Shown here: in pieces, positions 9,848-24,800 of the stretch | Layout: the number at the start of each line of letters is the position of its first letter | Position numbering within the stretch: the stretch's first letter is position 1 | Source of the DNA: Lateolabrax maculatus | Taxonomy: Eukaryota; Chordata; Actinopteri; Acropomatiformes; Lateolabracidae | Reading direction: 5' to 3' | DNA: 64,000 nucleotides | NCBI GenBank assembly: GCA_031216445.1 | Contig: CM062204.1 | Span: 9,230,501-9,294,500, forward strand | Program-made: the position numbers and the translations under genes | The notes under the pieces: model-generated | The model's input: the letters and a program-made list of their open reading frames with translations, nothing else | Database searches by the model: none | Told to the model about the DNA's origin: nothing

Positions 9848-12800
9848 GTAAGCTGATTACGAGGAGCTCAGCGGAGGCCTCGGGTGCCCCCCCCCCCCCC
9901 CCCCCATGTCACCGGTGACATGGAAACGTTTGGCCAAAGGTCTGACATCATCCTCGTCTGCATGCAGAGGCGGTGATGGATCTGATAGATCTTGTGAGGC
10001 TTTGCAGAATAAAAGTGGAACAGTTTTGCACGGATTGTTCCGCTGTGACTTTAGGGTGAGCAGCTCACGTTGGGGGCCGACATGAGTCACAGGTTAAATT
10101 ACTGGTTGCCCTTATTGCCCTTATGTGAAACAGTATGTTTTGTAGTTATTGTACACCAAACAGCTCGGCCTACAGCGTTTACAGTGTGTTAAAGTCTCAT
10201 TTGGCATATTTCTTATTATTCGTCTAATTTAATATGCATGTTATGATTTCATACTGTTTTTAAATCATGGGCTTATTGGCTCTCTCTCTCTATATATATA
10301 ACATGTTTTATAGATTAGGTTTGATTGAAAAAAAACTGCTCCTCAGCTTTTAATTAAAAAAGACACGATGGCCAATGGCAGAAAAGCCGGTAAAGTAAAT
10401 CAGCTGGTGCTTTTTGTGACACATCCAGGTCAGGCAGAGTTTCTGTGCTTTATCTGTCCACTACTTGTTGGCCACCCCTTCAGTCCTTACCCGGCTATGA
10501 CGGTCTGCAGCACTGATGCACCCGAAGGTTGTGGAATGACTTTACAGCGCCTGCATGAGAATGAATGAAACTACCGGTAACAAGGAAGTTGAGCGTGAAG
10601 GAGGGAGCATGCTCAACTAGAGGTTGGCTGGTTGGGTGGGAGGTAAAGAGAGGGAGGAAGGATGAAGGTGTAACCTGCAAAACTGCTTTGTCACTGTGGC
10701 AACACAATGGAGTCCTTTTAGAGAAAGCAGGCTCATCCTCCATGTCTGTAGTCACAAAGTTTGCTCCAACACCAACCCCCACAGTGGAGGAAACTGTAGT
10801 AGAGACACGTCTCCTCTTGAGACTGTAGCACTGCTTAACACAAAGCTTCCAGCTTTCAACCAGCGAGCCAACCGCTGGGTCTACCCTGCAGGGGAACCGG
10901 CAAATATTAAATTGATTTTAAAAATAGTAGCTGATTGAGTAATAATCACTATGACTTGATTTCTCAGAAGAGTTTAAGTGCAAAACATGTTAATGTCATT
11001 GAATACGAGTGAGCAGGATGATCCGTATTTGAAAACTAAGGCCAGGAATTTGAGCTGTAAGGACAGAGTGCCATCTTTGTGCGTGGCTCATTTTTGTTGT
11101 AAGTGTTTGTATACTTTGTATTTTAGTCAGAGCTAAAGATTGACGGAAATTGTTTGAAATAGCTGCCAATCAGTCATTTCTTGGTGACAAATAAGTTGTT
11201 GTATTTATTTTATTATGTTTTTGGGTTGTCCGTCCTACGTATGTCGGTCCCATTCTCGTTAACGTGATATCTCAGGAACGCATCGAGGGAATTTCTTCAA
11301 ATTTGGCACAAATATCCACTTCCACTCAAGGATGAACTGATTAGAATTTGGTGGTCAAAGATCAAAGTCTATCTGACCTCTCAAAACACGTTTTTGGCCG
11401 AACTCATATGCTAATTATGACAAAATTCCACACGAATGTCTAACAGGATAAAATGATGAAGTGATGACATTTTATATCCCAAAGGTCAACCTCACTGTGA
11501 CATTATAATGTTAACTTTTCTGGTCATTGTTCAACGCTATAACTCAGGGACGGAAGCGGAGATTATGACCATATTTCACATTTGGTGGGATACTGAATTG
11601 CTGAATTACATCCATATTTGAAGCATTGTCTACTGTAATGGCTACAACTTTGTGGTCAATATAGTGTTTTCATTTCACCAAAAAATACACTCTGTACTAT
11701 TTAATTTTTATTACATTCAGGATAAAACAGGATTGTCCCCCTGTACAAAAGGACAATCTGTAGAAAGTTAGATCTCAGCTTTAAACTGATGAAACCTAAC
11801 CTTTTTTATTTTAGACCCTACACAACCTATATTAGTCCACCCACAGAGGTGTTGTCACTTATGTTGTCTGATTAGACCTCTTCTCAGGTCTGTGTGGGCG
11901 TGTAGAGCACAAAGCAGAGCCCCATCCCCCTTCAACCTGAGTACAGGTATAATCAACCAAAGTAAATGAAAACAGGTGTGCAGCTTTGTATGGCTTTTAA
12001 GGTTTTATTGCTTACAGTATTTGTCAAAGTTGTGGTTATTAAAACATTTAATGAAAACACCTTTTTTCAAACTATCAACACATGGCTGCACAGATTTGGT
12101 AGTAAAAAGTAGTTTTTTTTTTTTACCTTCTTAGTCTTTAAAGCAGCAATAAGCAAAATATTCTAGACTGAATCGATGGACTAATACCAGTGTTAAAGGG
12201 CTCCTCCCAATTCCACTGAGAATCAATGCCCTACTTCACAGCCCTATGCAGCTTTCTATTGCTTCATCTCATTGGTTTTGGTTTTTTGGTGCCTCAAACA
12301 AAACATACTTGTGCAGATAAAAACACAAAATCACACAAACTGATTATATAGTATGCTTATTGCACCACACAAAGCAGTGAAACCATTGGAACCTTTTTTC
12401 TGGCTGCCTGTCAAATGTCCAAGTCAAGTCCAATGGTCATTGGTGTTTTAGCCGTAGTTTGGTCTGCCAACTCTTGAGAGAAATCTCTGGGACTCTGGAG
12501 CTTGGTAAATGTTTGACTTTCTTCACCAGTCACTCGTCTAGTTCATTTTTCGATATGTAACATACAGTCAGTTTGTGTGAGCTCCTGTGTTGTAAGTGAC
12601 AGCCCACAGTGCCACAGGAAGCAGCAGTGTTTTGGTTTTCTTGGTCTGGCAATAAACAATATGCTGAAAGCTGCAAGGAGTTGCAAAGTGGGTTGTTAAT
12701 TCTCAGCTGGGTTGGTTGCAACAAACACTACTGACTGATGTATCCGTCTATTCGGATCTAATTTTCAGTTGACACTGGGGCGGGGTTAGCTAACGAACAG

Positions 12801-15800
12801 TTAACAGGCAGTTCAGCTTGAAAGTTCACGTTTATGCAAAGACTATTGGCTTGGCTATTGACTATTGGATTTAATACGTGAAAACACATAATGTCATCTC
12901 CTTATATGGGGATTATAATAGATGAGACAACGGTGAAGATTTCCACAATGCAAAATGAATGTTCCCTGCACCAGGTTCTTGTTTTGTTTATGTGGCACAT
13001 GTTCATGTTTTAACATTGATACTGCCCTCTGATGTGTCCTAATAGAGGAAACAAAATGGAGTGCAAAGGTTAGGGCATTACTTTACGATAGTCAGCTAAC
13101 TGGAATGATAATTGAAGAGAATAAACATCAGCTGAACTTTAAAAAGGTCACTTATTAGACAATAAAAGCACTCTGATCAGGCTCTGCATTATCATCTGCT
13201 CAAGTGAGATCTGCTTTTCTGTCAATTCATGTGCTAAATAGTGTTTTAAAACAATGGAGGCTGCTATATAAACGGTGCATGTGCTGTACAAATGCTGATA
13301 GGGATATTTCTGTGAGGATCCAGTATGGGCTGACACTACTTGGCCTAGATTATAACAGCGGGCCCCAGAACCGACAAACAAAAAGACCCATCGTGTACCA
13401 AAAATCCTGATGCACCTTTAATTGTTAGGCAACAGTAGCCCTCCAGTAATCATTCTTTAACATTACAGTGCTGGCTTCCACTGAGGAGAGCATGTAATCT
13501 TCCAGGACTCTGTAAACCACTGACTAATGTAAAGCTCTGGGCCTGAGCCAGGCTTGTGGCTCTCTTTGTTAGGTGACACAGGAGATGAGCAAGTTTGTGG
13601 TGTGGAATGTAACTTTGGCTTTATCTGAAGGCAAGGTCACAAGGTTGGCTGTTAACTTGGTGGACAGCAGTGGAAGCCAATGCTGTCCGTGCACATGGTT
13701 GTGATCATGTCATTGTTTACTTTCCTTACATATTTGAAACATCCAAATGTATACTGCAAAAAGTGCCAAAGACACAGGTTTGTAACAAAGGGCAACCACT
13801 CGTTTAACTAATTGTGATTTGTGTATTTTGTAAGGATTTATGTCATATTTGATTTGTCCATTTTGGGCACTGAAAATGGATTTATCTATCTCCCAGGGCC
13901 CGACAAACCAAAGTGATTCTGTTCTACTACATGACAATTTGGAAAACAGCAGTCTGATGGTTATCTAGAGTATTACAGTAATTAATAGAACACTTTTATT
14001 CATGCCTGAAATCATTTTGTAAAAATGAGCTTCATATTTTTAAATGTTAAATGTCTAATTTTGGAAGATGTCTTTACATGAAGTATGTTCTCATTTCTCT
14101 TGAGCCTCTGAGTATATATTGTACTGCCAGTCTAAATAAATATATGCCTAATTTATTAAATTTATATTAGGCTGTAGCTATAGCTTAAAGTCCTTATGTT
14201 TCAGGTCTATAAATATTTTATGTTGTGTGCTGGTATTTAGTTTCCTTTGTGAAGGGCAACTGCAGAAAAAGTAGACACCTTGCTTTGTTCTGAATTTCAG
14301 GCTTTCTGTACCTCTATTTGTGTCGAAGAGAAAAATCTGTTATATTTGTTCAGTGTTATTTTAAGGTGTCGTTCTTTGGCTGAACATGCACAATATCTGT
14401 TTGATGTTGCGTTGTTGTCCACTTTATCATCTCTTGTACTGATGTTGACACAGAGGATCCTCCTTTGAGATAGGCTGTCATAAGTGAAATTAATTGTTCT
14501 AAACTGCATCTCGCCTGTGTTTCTTTGAATAGTCTACTTAGTACCTTTCCTACACACCACTGCAGGGAAGAATAATGCAAAGTAGCTGTGCTCTGGAATT
14601 AATAATGTATCAAGTCTTCAAATCGTGAAATTGATTTTACTGGCTTTACTTTTGGTATCAGCAGATGTAGGCTATTTTTGCCTTTACTAACTAAGAACTG
14701 TGGATGGCTGCGGTAAGATAATGAGATATTTTTAACCCCATGGTATCAGACAAGTTCTAATACGATTTTTGACCTTTTTAAAACCTTCAAAATCGTATTT
14801 TCCTAGAGACAGTTTTGGTAGGTATATGCCAAAGTTTTTTGTGATTTGGGTGAATCATTCAAAGGTTTAACAATGCAAATATTTGATCAATCATACTTTT
14901 AGCAAGAGAAGAATGCAGTAGGAAAGTAGGAGTTCTAAGTGAGTTAGGTTTAATAGTGAAATAAGTGCTACAAACATAAAAACTGTCCCTTGATTTGCAG
15001 ACAGTAGTGTGTGGCTGGGGAGTGAGGGCGATCCTTGTCCTCTCTCCAGGCGTGCTTTGCCCTCTCTGGCAGTAACAAAGAGCCCTCTAATCTGACACAT
15101 GAATGAAACCCTATCTGTTTCTCTCTGTTGTCTTTCTCATCAGCCCAATTCCAGGGTCACACCTTTTTCCTCTTTTCCACAGTAGCTGAAAGCTGTTTGG
15201 AGCACTTAAGGGTTGTTGTCTAAATAAGCATGTTCCAACTCTGTTTATAGTCCTAAATGTGTCATTTGTTGTATTTTCAATATAACCTTTAATGCTCGCT
15301 GTATCTGCAAGTGACTTTCGTATTTCCCTAAACAAAAGGCATTTTTGTGGCCATTACACCATTTTGGCTGTGACACCCTATTGACAGTTATAGCAGGTAA
15401 GTCAACACAATGAGCATCTTGAGGGTGAGCACACAGGTTTGACCAGTCAGCGCGAAGTTTAGCTGTTACTGGTTTTAAATCCCCGCTGCTGGGATGTCAG
15501 TTTTCTGCTTCCCTGTATAGTGTCACAGCGTCATTATTTAGCCCCCAAGCAGATCAGATAATGTGCCTCATCACCTGCTGTGTGCTGACAAACACAGATG
15601 TGTGTCAACAAAGAGACTAATGTCTTAGGCAACACAAATGTTGAGGTATTGGTTTGAGACAGCTTGAGATACATTGTAGTAATATCTCTGGGATGGTATT
15701 TTCTATTTTCTAATTCAACAGAAATATGTTTTGACAATTGTTAGCAGTGTCGTGAACAGCCCATATCACTGTGTGTTTGTTTTCACATCTTTCTTTGGGT

Positions 15801-18800
15801 GCAGTGGATATGAAAACATATTCCATATGGCAATTTGGTGCTTAACTAGCTCAAGGATTGTTTTGTCTTTCCCTCGTAATTGCTATAAGACATATGGGCA
15901 ACTCGGTTGTTTCAGGGTTAGGGTTATTCTAACACAGCAGTGAGCCAATTCTTATTATTTATTTTCTTGAATTTAGTGCACTTATTTGTAGACAAATTAT
16001 TTTATGCACTTATTTGTAGACTAATTGGTTGGTGTGTACAGTTGGAACATGGAAACAGAATAGGCTATGTTTTCTTCCAGACACTGCTTTCCAAAGTCTT
16101 GCACAAAGTGTTCGTAGAGAGAAGACACAATAGACAAACTCACATCTGTTTACAGGACAGTGTTTTACAGAAAGCTTGGATAAAGTTGTCAGAACAAATA
16201 CAAATTATTCTGAGGGGACACAACTTTGGAAAAAGTTATAAAAATAACTTTGCTTGTGCTTACTAGGTTTATGCTTACTGGCTGCCTGTATTTTCTTTGG
16301 AGCTGTTTCAGCCGTGTTTTAGTGCGTAGAGCGTTCTCTTGAAAGAATGTGGTTATTGATTAGTCGGCTTTCCTTTTCCCTTAGATTTTTTACCTTCTGT
16401 GTAGAAAGAAAATTTCCCACCAGTGACCATGTCCTATAAAAAAGCAAATCTGCGATGTGTCAGAGACTGAATGCCCTTCTCAGCTGCAGCCCCATTTTGA
16501 CTTTTTGAAGTTTTGACATAATCTTGCCTAGTGCAGCTTTAGCTTTATACACTTACACACCTGCACTCACATGCTAAACATCACTGGGCTTTTGCATGAT
16601 CCCTCCCTTCACCTGCTCATCAGTTTTCTAGCTGCTTATTCAAGTCAAGGTAGCAGGGGCAACATGGACGTCTGAATCTAATTTTCCCCCATAATTTACC
16701 ATAAAAGAGTTGTTGTTCCTTCAGTTTATCCAGTGTTTGTCCCAACTAATACTCAGCCCAACTCCTTATATATTTGGACGTGTAACTGACGGTTTGTTTA
16801 TACCAAGCTCTGCTGATACACACTCGGGTAATGCTGCCACCAATGAGCGAGCATATTTGTTGTTTATTCATACACAAACCTGACCTAGGTTGAAGAATAC
16901 CAACAACAAAGCTCCGGAAAAAGCTAGTAAATGGACCTTGAGTAAAATATTTTTATCAAATGCAGTCAAATGGGGTCTATAGCTTTACATTTGACCTTGG
17001 TCATGAAAGTTAATGTAATTTTTTAAATAAAGATTATGTGCATTCATTGGATATCAAATATCTGGGGTTATCAACTGTGAAAAGTGTTTTAAATTCCCAG
17101 TGACTAATACATGCTGGTTACACACATGCACACACCATGCAAACACTAACTACTGCCACCCTATTGTGCTAGCACGGTGGTGGTTGAATTGACGTATTGG
17201 AACACTAGAGCAGAGCTTTTGGATAAAAAGGAGGCAATATTAACCTCCTGGCCTGATATCTTGTCTTCACAGTAGGGGGTGTAATGATATGCTAATACTG
17301 CTTGCCTGCTAGCCAGGTTTTCAGTGTTGAATGCTGAATATTAAAATAATATGAAATGTGCAATGAGCCGATGGCAGCTAACTCAAAGAACAAGAACAGC
17401 ATCCAAAAATGTCAGCAAATTGGGGAAATGAGGTCTGGGAGCTCCTTAACCTCCAAGCAGAGGACGAGATCAACCGCCATATAACTGGGAAGATAAAGGA
17501 TGGACCGTTTCACTGGCCCACACGCATGTTATACGTCACACTAGACGCTGTTGTGTTGTACGTCACGCCCTTCATGCCTCTTTTGCTTCTGGAACGGAGG
17601 CATGCTATCTAAAAACACAACTGGGGCAGCATTAAGCCGGTTGTTTGGCTGACTTAAAGATGGGCTTTCATTGTGGTGTTATTGTGGGATCTCTGTGTCA
17701 AGGGAAAACGCAATATAATTGTTAAGTGAGATCACAGAAACGGTTTCATGCATAGTTGTGTAAATCCCAACAAAGTTTTTCTTTTTTTCTTTAAGTTTTT
17801 ACAACAAAAACATATATACTGCCAGTTCTGAATATATACAGAACTATTTTTTTCATAATTTTAAACTATCTTAACAAAACACAAAAACGGTAGGAGTAAT
17901 ATGGGGTTTTTAAGGCTCATTGTGATAGACTCGGGAATCTGGCAAATGCCACATTGTCTTTGCATGATGCAGCATGGCCTGAAAAGTTGTGCTTTTTATT
18001 TCCAATGAAATAGCTTTACATTCCCATAATAATGATAAGAATTGTAGTGTTTTTCAATAACATTATGTCACAAGATATTTATATGATACTTTCTTTCAGT
18101 GTAGGGCTTGATGGCCTTTCTTGACCCCTGTACCCTTTACTTTGAGGCAAATATTTACAACATGCATTTAACAGGAGCTATGAGAGCCCTAAGATCCATT
18201 TGCACACAATAGCACTGTTTCCTGTGAGCTTTTAGCAGTGCAGAGTGTTGTTATGCTTTCAGACACCTCATCATTGTGAGTTGATACAACTGGCTCACAT
18301 GCAGTCACTGCTAAGTTGGCAACTCCCTATGGCTTGGGAAGGATATTGGGCGTAAAAAGGGTTTAAGGCAATTCTTTATTTGCTTGTGTTTTGCCATGAT
18401 GCCATGCTGTTGTTTGTAGTACTTTGTTTAGTCTATAATGTGCAGTGGGTTTCACAGAGGCACAGCACAGATGGAGTCGTGGTCCAGTATGGCCTAGACA
18501 CTCTGCCATGCTCTTAGTTTATGATTTCATGGATAGGTGGTGGTGGTATCCAGCTATGTTTTATTGCAAACAAATCACCCTTTGTGTAACAGAACTGTTG
18601 CTGAATACTGACACAATGGTGACCATTTAGGATTTTTTCCCCTCCCTTCTTGTAAGCAAATGCTCTAGTTGCAGCCTGGCCTCTGGCGTATTCCTCTGTA
18701 TCAGTTGTGGGATAGACTGCGTGACTCTGCTTTTCTTAAAGGATCATCTGCTTTCCACCAGCCTTTAATTGTTTGCTAGTTTAGTTTGTCAAAATATTAC

Positions 18801-21800
18801 CATGCATATTACTTAGCTATGCATCTGTGATAGAACTGTCATGTTGAAATTGGGTTCTGTTGATGTGAGACTCACATTGGCAAAGAAACTGCACCCTTTT
18901 CATTGCAAGCATGTACTGCAGGCTTTATGTGCAAACCTTGAATTTGTGTATCAAAGACCAGTTGGCACAACAATTCAAATATCTGCCCTAACTAAAAATG
19001 TGGGTGTGTCACTGTGTGAGCTTGACCAGTATCAGTTTGAATGGTAAAGATAGATGTTTTAGATTAGGTGTCAACAGAAAGACGTGAGCAGGGCTTTAGG
19101 TCTAGGCCAGGCTGCTGTACAGACCTATAGCTATGGCCAGAAGAATTCAAACATTAATCAGTAACTTTTATTAATCTATTTTATGTTCTATATCTAATCT
19201 ATATTAAAATACTACTCAAACAAATAAACATACTTAACATACTTAACTTTTTCGCTGCACCTGTAAGTCTGTGTTGGCTCTCCAGTGGACGGGGCTGAAA
19301 AAACTGGCCTTTGGCTGAATCTGACTGCGGACCCCTTGATGGTTCCTCTACCCTTGACCTGCTTTCACACTCTCTGCATCAGCAACTCATCTGTTGCCAA
19401 GGTCTGGCATGCAACCTGTGGGGAATACAGGCAGCACATAAGAGATGCAGTCCATAAATAAATACAGTGCAAATCAAATGTAACACAGTATTTACTGTTG
19501 GAAATGTTCAGCTTCTGTAGCTTGGAGAGGATTTCTGATAAGACGTTTTTTTGTCAAACCAACAATGTTTTTACATTCAGACTTGATGTAATATCTTTCT
19601 TCGCCAACTGTCAGACGTGGTCAGTCAGTGCTCCCTGGCTCTATAAACTGTGGTTTATGTCACATGGTTGCCTTGCACTCACTACTACTACCTGTCATAC
19701 TGCAACGTCTCATTGGCTCACAAACCACAAAAGGAAACTCTCCACTTCCCGAGTGCCATGCTATTGCTGCAATGTCAGCCACTAAAACCGTGATTGATTT
19801 TAAAATAACTCCGTGCCATTGTTTACTTCTTCTTTTTGGCTTATGTGAACAGCAAAGCTTTGCTCACTACTCTGATTTAAATCAATGTCAACTGGAAGTT
19901 ATCAATTCAGTTCTGAAACTGGGTTTATCTGAAGTTTACTTAAATGTATTGGATCGCTTTTATAATCTGGTCCGGTAATATTGATTTTTCTTTTAGTATC
20001 AAGTGAACTGGGCTATTTCAAACAAAAATGAAAATGTTTTTTTCTAATACTTTCCCAAGATTGAAATGTGTAGTTTGAAAAAACTGTAAAGCTTATTATG
20101 TTTAATCATTAAGTTGGTGAATCTGGAATCGTGTAACATTTGTCCAGGGACTATGGATGACCTATAGACTTTTTGCTAATATGCACCGTCCCTGTTAAAT
20201 GAACAAGAAATTACATTCCTGAAGTTGGCAATGCGGCATTGATCTACAACAGATTAGGTCTTGAAGAAAACAATTATAACTAAGCTGAAGAACATTGTTA
20301 ATGTAATGATCCTTAAATGTTTGATGTTCAGCATTCTTTTAAATATTCACCATATTGTTAATTACAGGATCCCTCATGGTGAGATGTTTTTGTTAAGTGG
20401 TACAGTTATTGAAAAAGTTTGAAGCCATTTCAGATTTTTTCTAATACAATATTTGAACAATGTCTTCTTTGAGACACTTACATAAAACTATAAGTAAGTT
20501 TGAATCGCTGTAATGAACCCCCTTTAAAAGATTATCTCTTGGTTTGTTTGATGTACCAGACTCTGCTTCACGAGGAGGAGGATGAGCAAATGTTGTGGAA
20601 GGTGGAGGAGTGTGCACAGCCTAGATTAATGAACTTGTTTTGGGTATGAGGGTGAGTTGAAGGCCATGCAATCCATATCCAGATATTTGATCATCTCCAC
20701 GAACCACAAAGTAGGCATTTCTCACTCTCCCAGCAATGAAGATGAAGAAAAAATGTAGTTTTAAAATATTTGAGAAAAGAATTGTGTAAATGCAAGATAA
20801 CTATCAAATAGGACATTGAGCTACATACAATAAATCACACTTAATAATCAGGTTTACCGTCTCTTGACCATTACCTGTGATTGGTAATGTCCATCAGATA
20901 ACCATTTCTGCAACTCTTCATGCCTGTGTCTAATAGCTGTCATGGTGAAGGTGTATTTACGGATGTAAAGGGAGCGGCTTAAGTGAAAGATGACCATTAA
21001 GTGTATGTGTGTCTTCCTGTAGTTTTGATGGGATTAGCACTGTTTGTGGAACTACTGTACAATGTTTGTACATTTCTAAATTGAAGCATACAAGCATACT
21101 GTTAAATTGAAACGTAGAAGTTAGTGGGGCACATGTGAAAGCATTGTTGAGATGTCTGATTAAAACCACCAACTTCTCCATTAAAACACAAAGACACTGA
21201 AACATTTTTGTAGAACATCAACCACAGTGACTGACGATATTTGACAAGACCCCACTCTTGATACTTATATAATACTAGAGAAATGGTAGAAATACTGACC
21301 CAATCACTCAACATAAATGCCCATCACAAGTTAGACAAAAATGATTCTATTTCTATTAATATTGAACTGAGAAGCAGAAATTTTCACATTTTAGATAATG
21401 GAACCAGTGAATGTTTGGGATTTTTACTTTGTGTTGTCATAACTATATGAAATAATAGGTTAACCAACATTGCATCCTACATCATACAGAATATCACATT
21501 ATGCATCTTGCCATAATCAACATCAAACAATCATCCAGGGGTCCTTTTTTTAGATGTCAAAAGAATGATGCAGTAACCCATAAACGATGCCTGTCACGGC
21601 ATCAGGCGATGCCATCATACATCTATAGGGCCATCAGACAGGCAGCACCTGGTCACAAGTCACTGAAAGTAAATGTTAAAAGGTTGAGTGTGTTCATGCT
21701 GGGGTTATCAATTTGGCATCTTACATCACGGATGTTTCATTGAATTAAGCCCAAGCCATCAAGGTTCAGCAGAAAGTTTTGGTCTCCCAGAAGCAACTGT

Positions 21801-24800
21801 CTCATATCTGAAACATCCAAAAACATGGCTTTGTGTCTTGTGCTTTTTAAAAGAGTTTTTGCATCTTTTAACCCTACAAAAAACAATACACTTTACTGAT
21901 TCTCATTCAGCGTATATACTATATAAAGATATACAGATTACTATATACAGTATTAGTGCATAATATGGTTGTCTTAGGCTGCCACTTGTTCCCTCAAAAT
22001 GATTCACTGGCAGGGATTACACTAGCATTTGCACCCAGTGTATTGTACTGTATTCGATATCTTTTGAGATTAGAATTTATGGATAGACAGAGGAAGCTAC
22101 AGTGACGAAGTTGCTTACAAACCACAGGAAGCCAGTTGGAGTGGAACAACTGTGTTAGGATATGTTGCTGCAGACAGTTTCCTGGTTCTCCATTCAGGGT
22201 TTCCCTCAGGAAAGTGCTGAGCTGAGGCGCAAAGCTGCCCAGATCCTGACACAGCTTCTCTCCTGATGAAATGATTTAGTAGATAATAGTTGCACTCTTT
22301 AAACATATGGCACTTGCTGTGTGAAATAGCATCTCTGGTCCTTTTCTTAAAAAGGGTAATGTCTTTATATAATCCAAGTGTATTAATTTTTCATGATGTT
22401 AGTGGTTCAGGGGCTGAAGCCCACTTCAGCTATGAAACACTGTGAGAATAACCATGTATACATGGAAGTTACAGGCTTTTTGTACGACATTCCATCTTTT
22501 TGTTACTATTCTTCCACTGCAGCTCAACAGGGAAACACTGTTTGAAACAAGGAGGAAATGTTCAACTAAAAAGGCTTCAACTTTTTGTCTAGTTGACTGC
22601 TCAAGCTCCATATTAGCTTCATATAAACTTAAAATACATTTGTGCTCAAAACAAGGAATGTAGATTTTGTCTCCCCAATCACATACATTGAAAGCGCATT
22701 ATGAAGGGATCTATTAATGGCCAGTATGAACAGGATGATTGATTAAACCAAGCAAAACCTCTTTCAGTGTACATATGGGGATATATTGTTTTAAGACAGA
22801 CTTGAAACATTGTGAACCTATCCTTTTATAGGTATAATAGCAGAATTTCGGTTCAACTTGTTGAATGTGAACAAAACAGTTTGTTTACATTGAAAACTCC
22901 ACAGGCTACTTTTACACTGAAGTGACGAATCATGGTTGGGTCCTTCATGTTGAAATTGTTATTTCACTCCCCCTTGCATCAAGGCAGGCTGGAATTCCTC
23001 ACTAATGTTTATCTCTTTCCTTCTTCACCTCCCTGATCCAGCTGCTATTTTTAACATGTTGCACCAGAGCCAGCCTTCCTATTTACTGCCACTATGCAAA
23101 CTAAAATCGTAGGCGTTGCTGTGTCAAACAATGAAATTCTTTGTTTACCTCATGATCAAATTACCTCTTTCCATGTGTGCTATCTGGCAGTTGCCTCACA
23201 TTAACAGAGAAAACATATGCTTCAGCATGAATTTTGTTAATATTGGATATCTTATTCCAGACAGAGACCACATAAAGATTTTCTGAAGTAGAAAATGAAA
23301 TGAAAATGATTTCATTTTGAACATTTAATTCCAGAAGCAGAACACATTAGTCGGTCAAAGTTATCTGGAAAACTTAAAGGTTGCCCTGAAGCCTGGACTC
23401 TGATGTCTAATGAGGACCATTTCCTGACAAACCTTTTCCTTTTGTTGACAATAGCAGTCTCCCAGTAAATTCACCTAGATTGCCAGACAGATGGAGTGTA
23501 AAGAGGTCTGTATACACCTCTTAGTGTAATCTAAATGTAATGTTCGCTCATACTTTTTATTTCTTTAAATAGGCAAAATAAAGCTTCTTGCTTTGGTTCG
23601 AAAAGTCCTCCAAGTGCACGTGCTTATGTTTGTGTATGTTTTTGCTGACTCCACTTGATTGTCAAGTGTGATGAACAGATGACAAACTGTTGCTATGGAT
23701 TAAATTGTTCTAATTCCTGCTCCTGGTTAGGATTGCGGAAGAAAACTTGTTACAGTCTATTGGAAATTATAAGTTTTATATTTTGGAGGATGGCAGCATA
23801 ATAAATAGGGAGTTTACACAGGAATGCTGTAATTCCATCACACTGCTGACAAGTGAATAGAAGGATGGAGCAGTATTGCTTTAGAGGGGATGGATGGTAT
23901 CATTTTTATGTAATCTAAATCCTCTCTCTTCCATCTAGATGAAATGTACCCAAGGACCTTATTTTAAGTAGCTTTCCTTTTTCTTGTTTGACTTGTTCTG
24001 GGTCTTTTTTTTCTGCCATATCAACCTGTGCAGATGGCATAATACAGGATAAATGATGTGATTGCATGAAAATAATTCAAATAAATGTAATCTTAAAGCA
24101 TATGCAGGCCAGTTATATCATTGTGTTATCTACTGTTTGCTGCATGTTGTACCAGACCTGTGTTCTTACGCAGATGAACGGAACAACAAAGGAAAAAATT
24201 TGATGATCAGACTACTGCTGAGGCATTATCCCATTTAACGTAGTGTAAAAATGACTACAAGCAGTTGTTTAAAACAAAGGCTTGACAGGTTGCCTGTCTG
24301 AAGATATTCTTAGAAATCCAGCTATTAAAATATCTCTCTCCACTTTACAGTACCACTCCTCGGTGTCTCTCATTGTTTGTCTCCTAGTGTAAGGAAGGCA
24401 CTGATGAGAGAATGTACTCCGCAGTGTCAGAGGATCAATCTTATAACTGAAAATATATAAATTTAACAATGAGTAAAAAAACAAGAATAATCTAGCAGTT
24501 TGAACTGAATAATCACCATTTGTTCATTAATATCAATGTTTGCATCCAACACAAAAAGACTGCGTCACTTCTGTAAAATATTCATAAGGGGTATTTGGAA
24601 TAACAACTTAAATATGAAGTGAGTGATTCAGATAATTAGGGATCATTGAACCCGTGTTTTCTATTGTCACTGCATGCATAATTGTCACCACTTTACCTTC
24701 TGCTCCTGCTTTGACATTTGTAGAGTGGCATGTTCATCCGCCAGGCAGGACGTTGGTTTGATATTTTGTAAATGTCTTCAACAACAGAAGCTAGAGTAAC

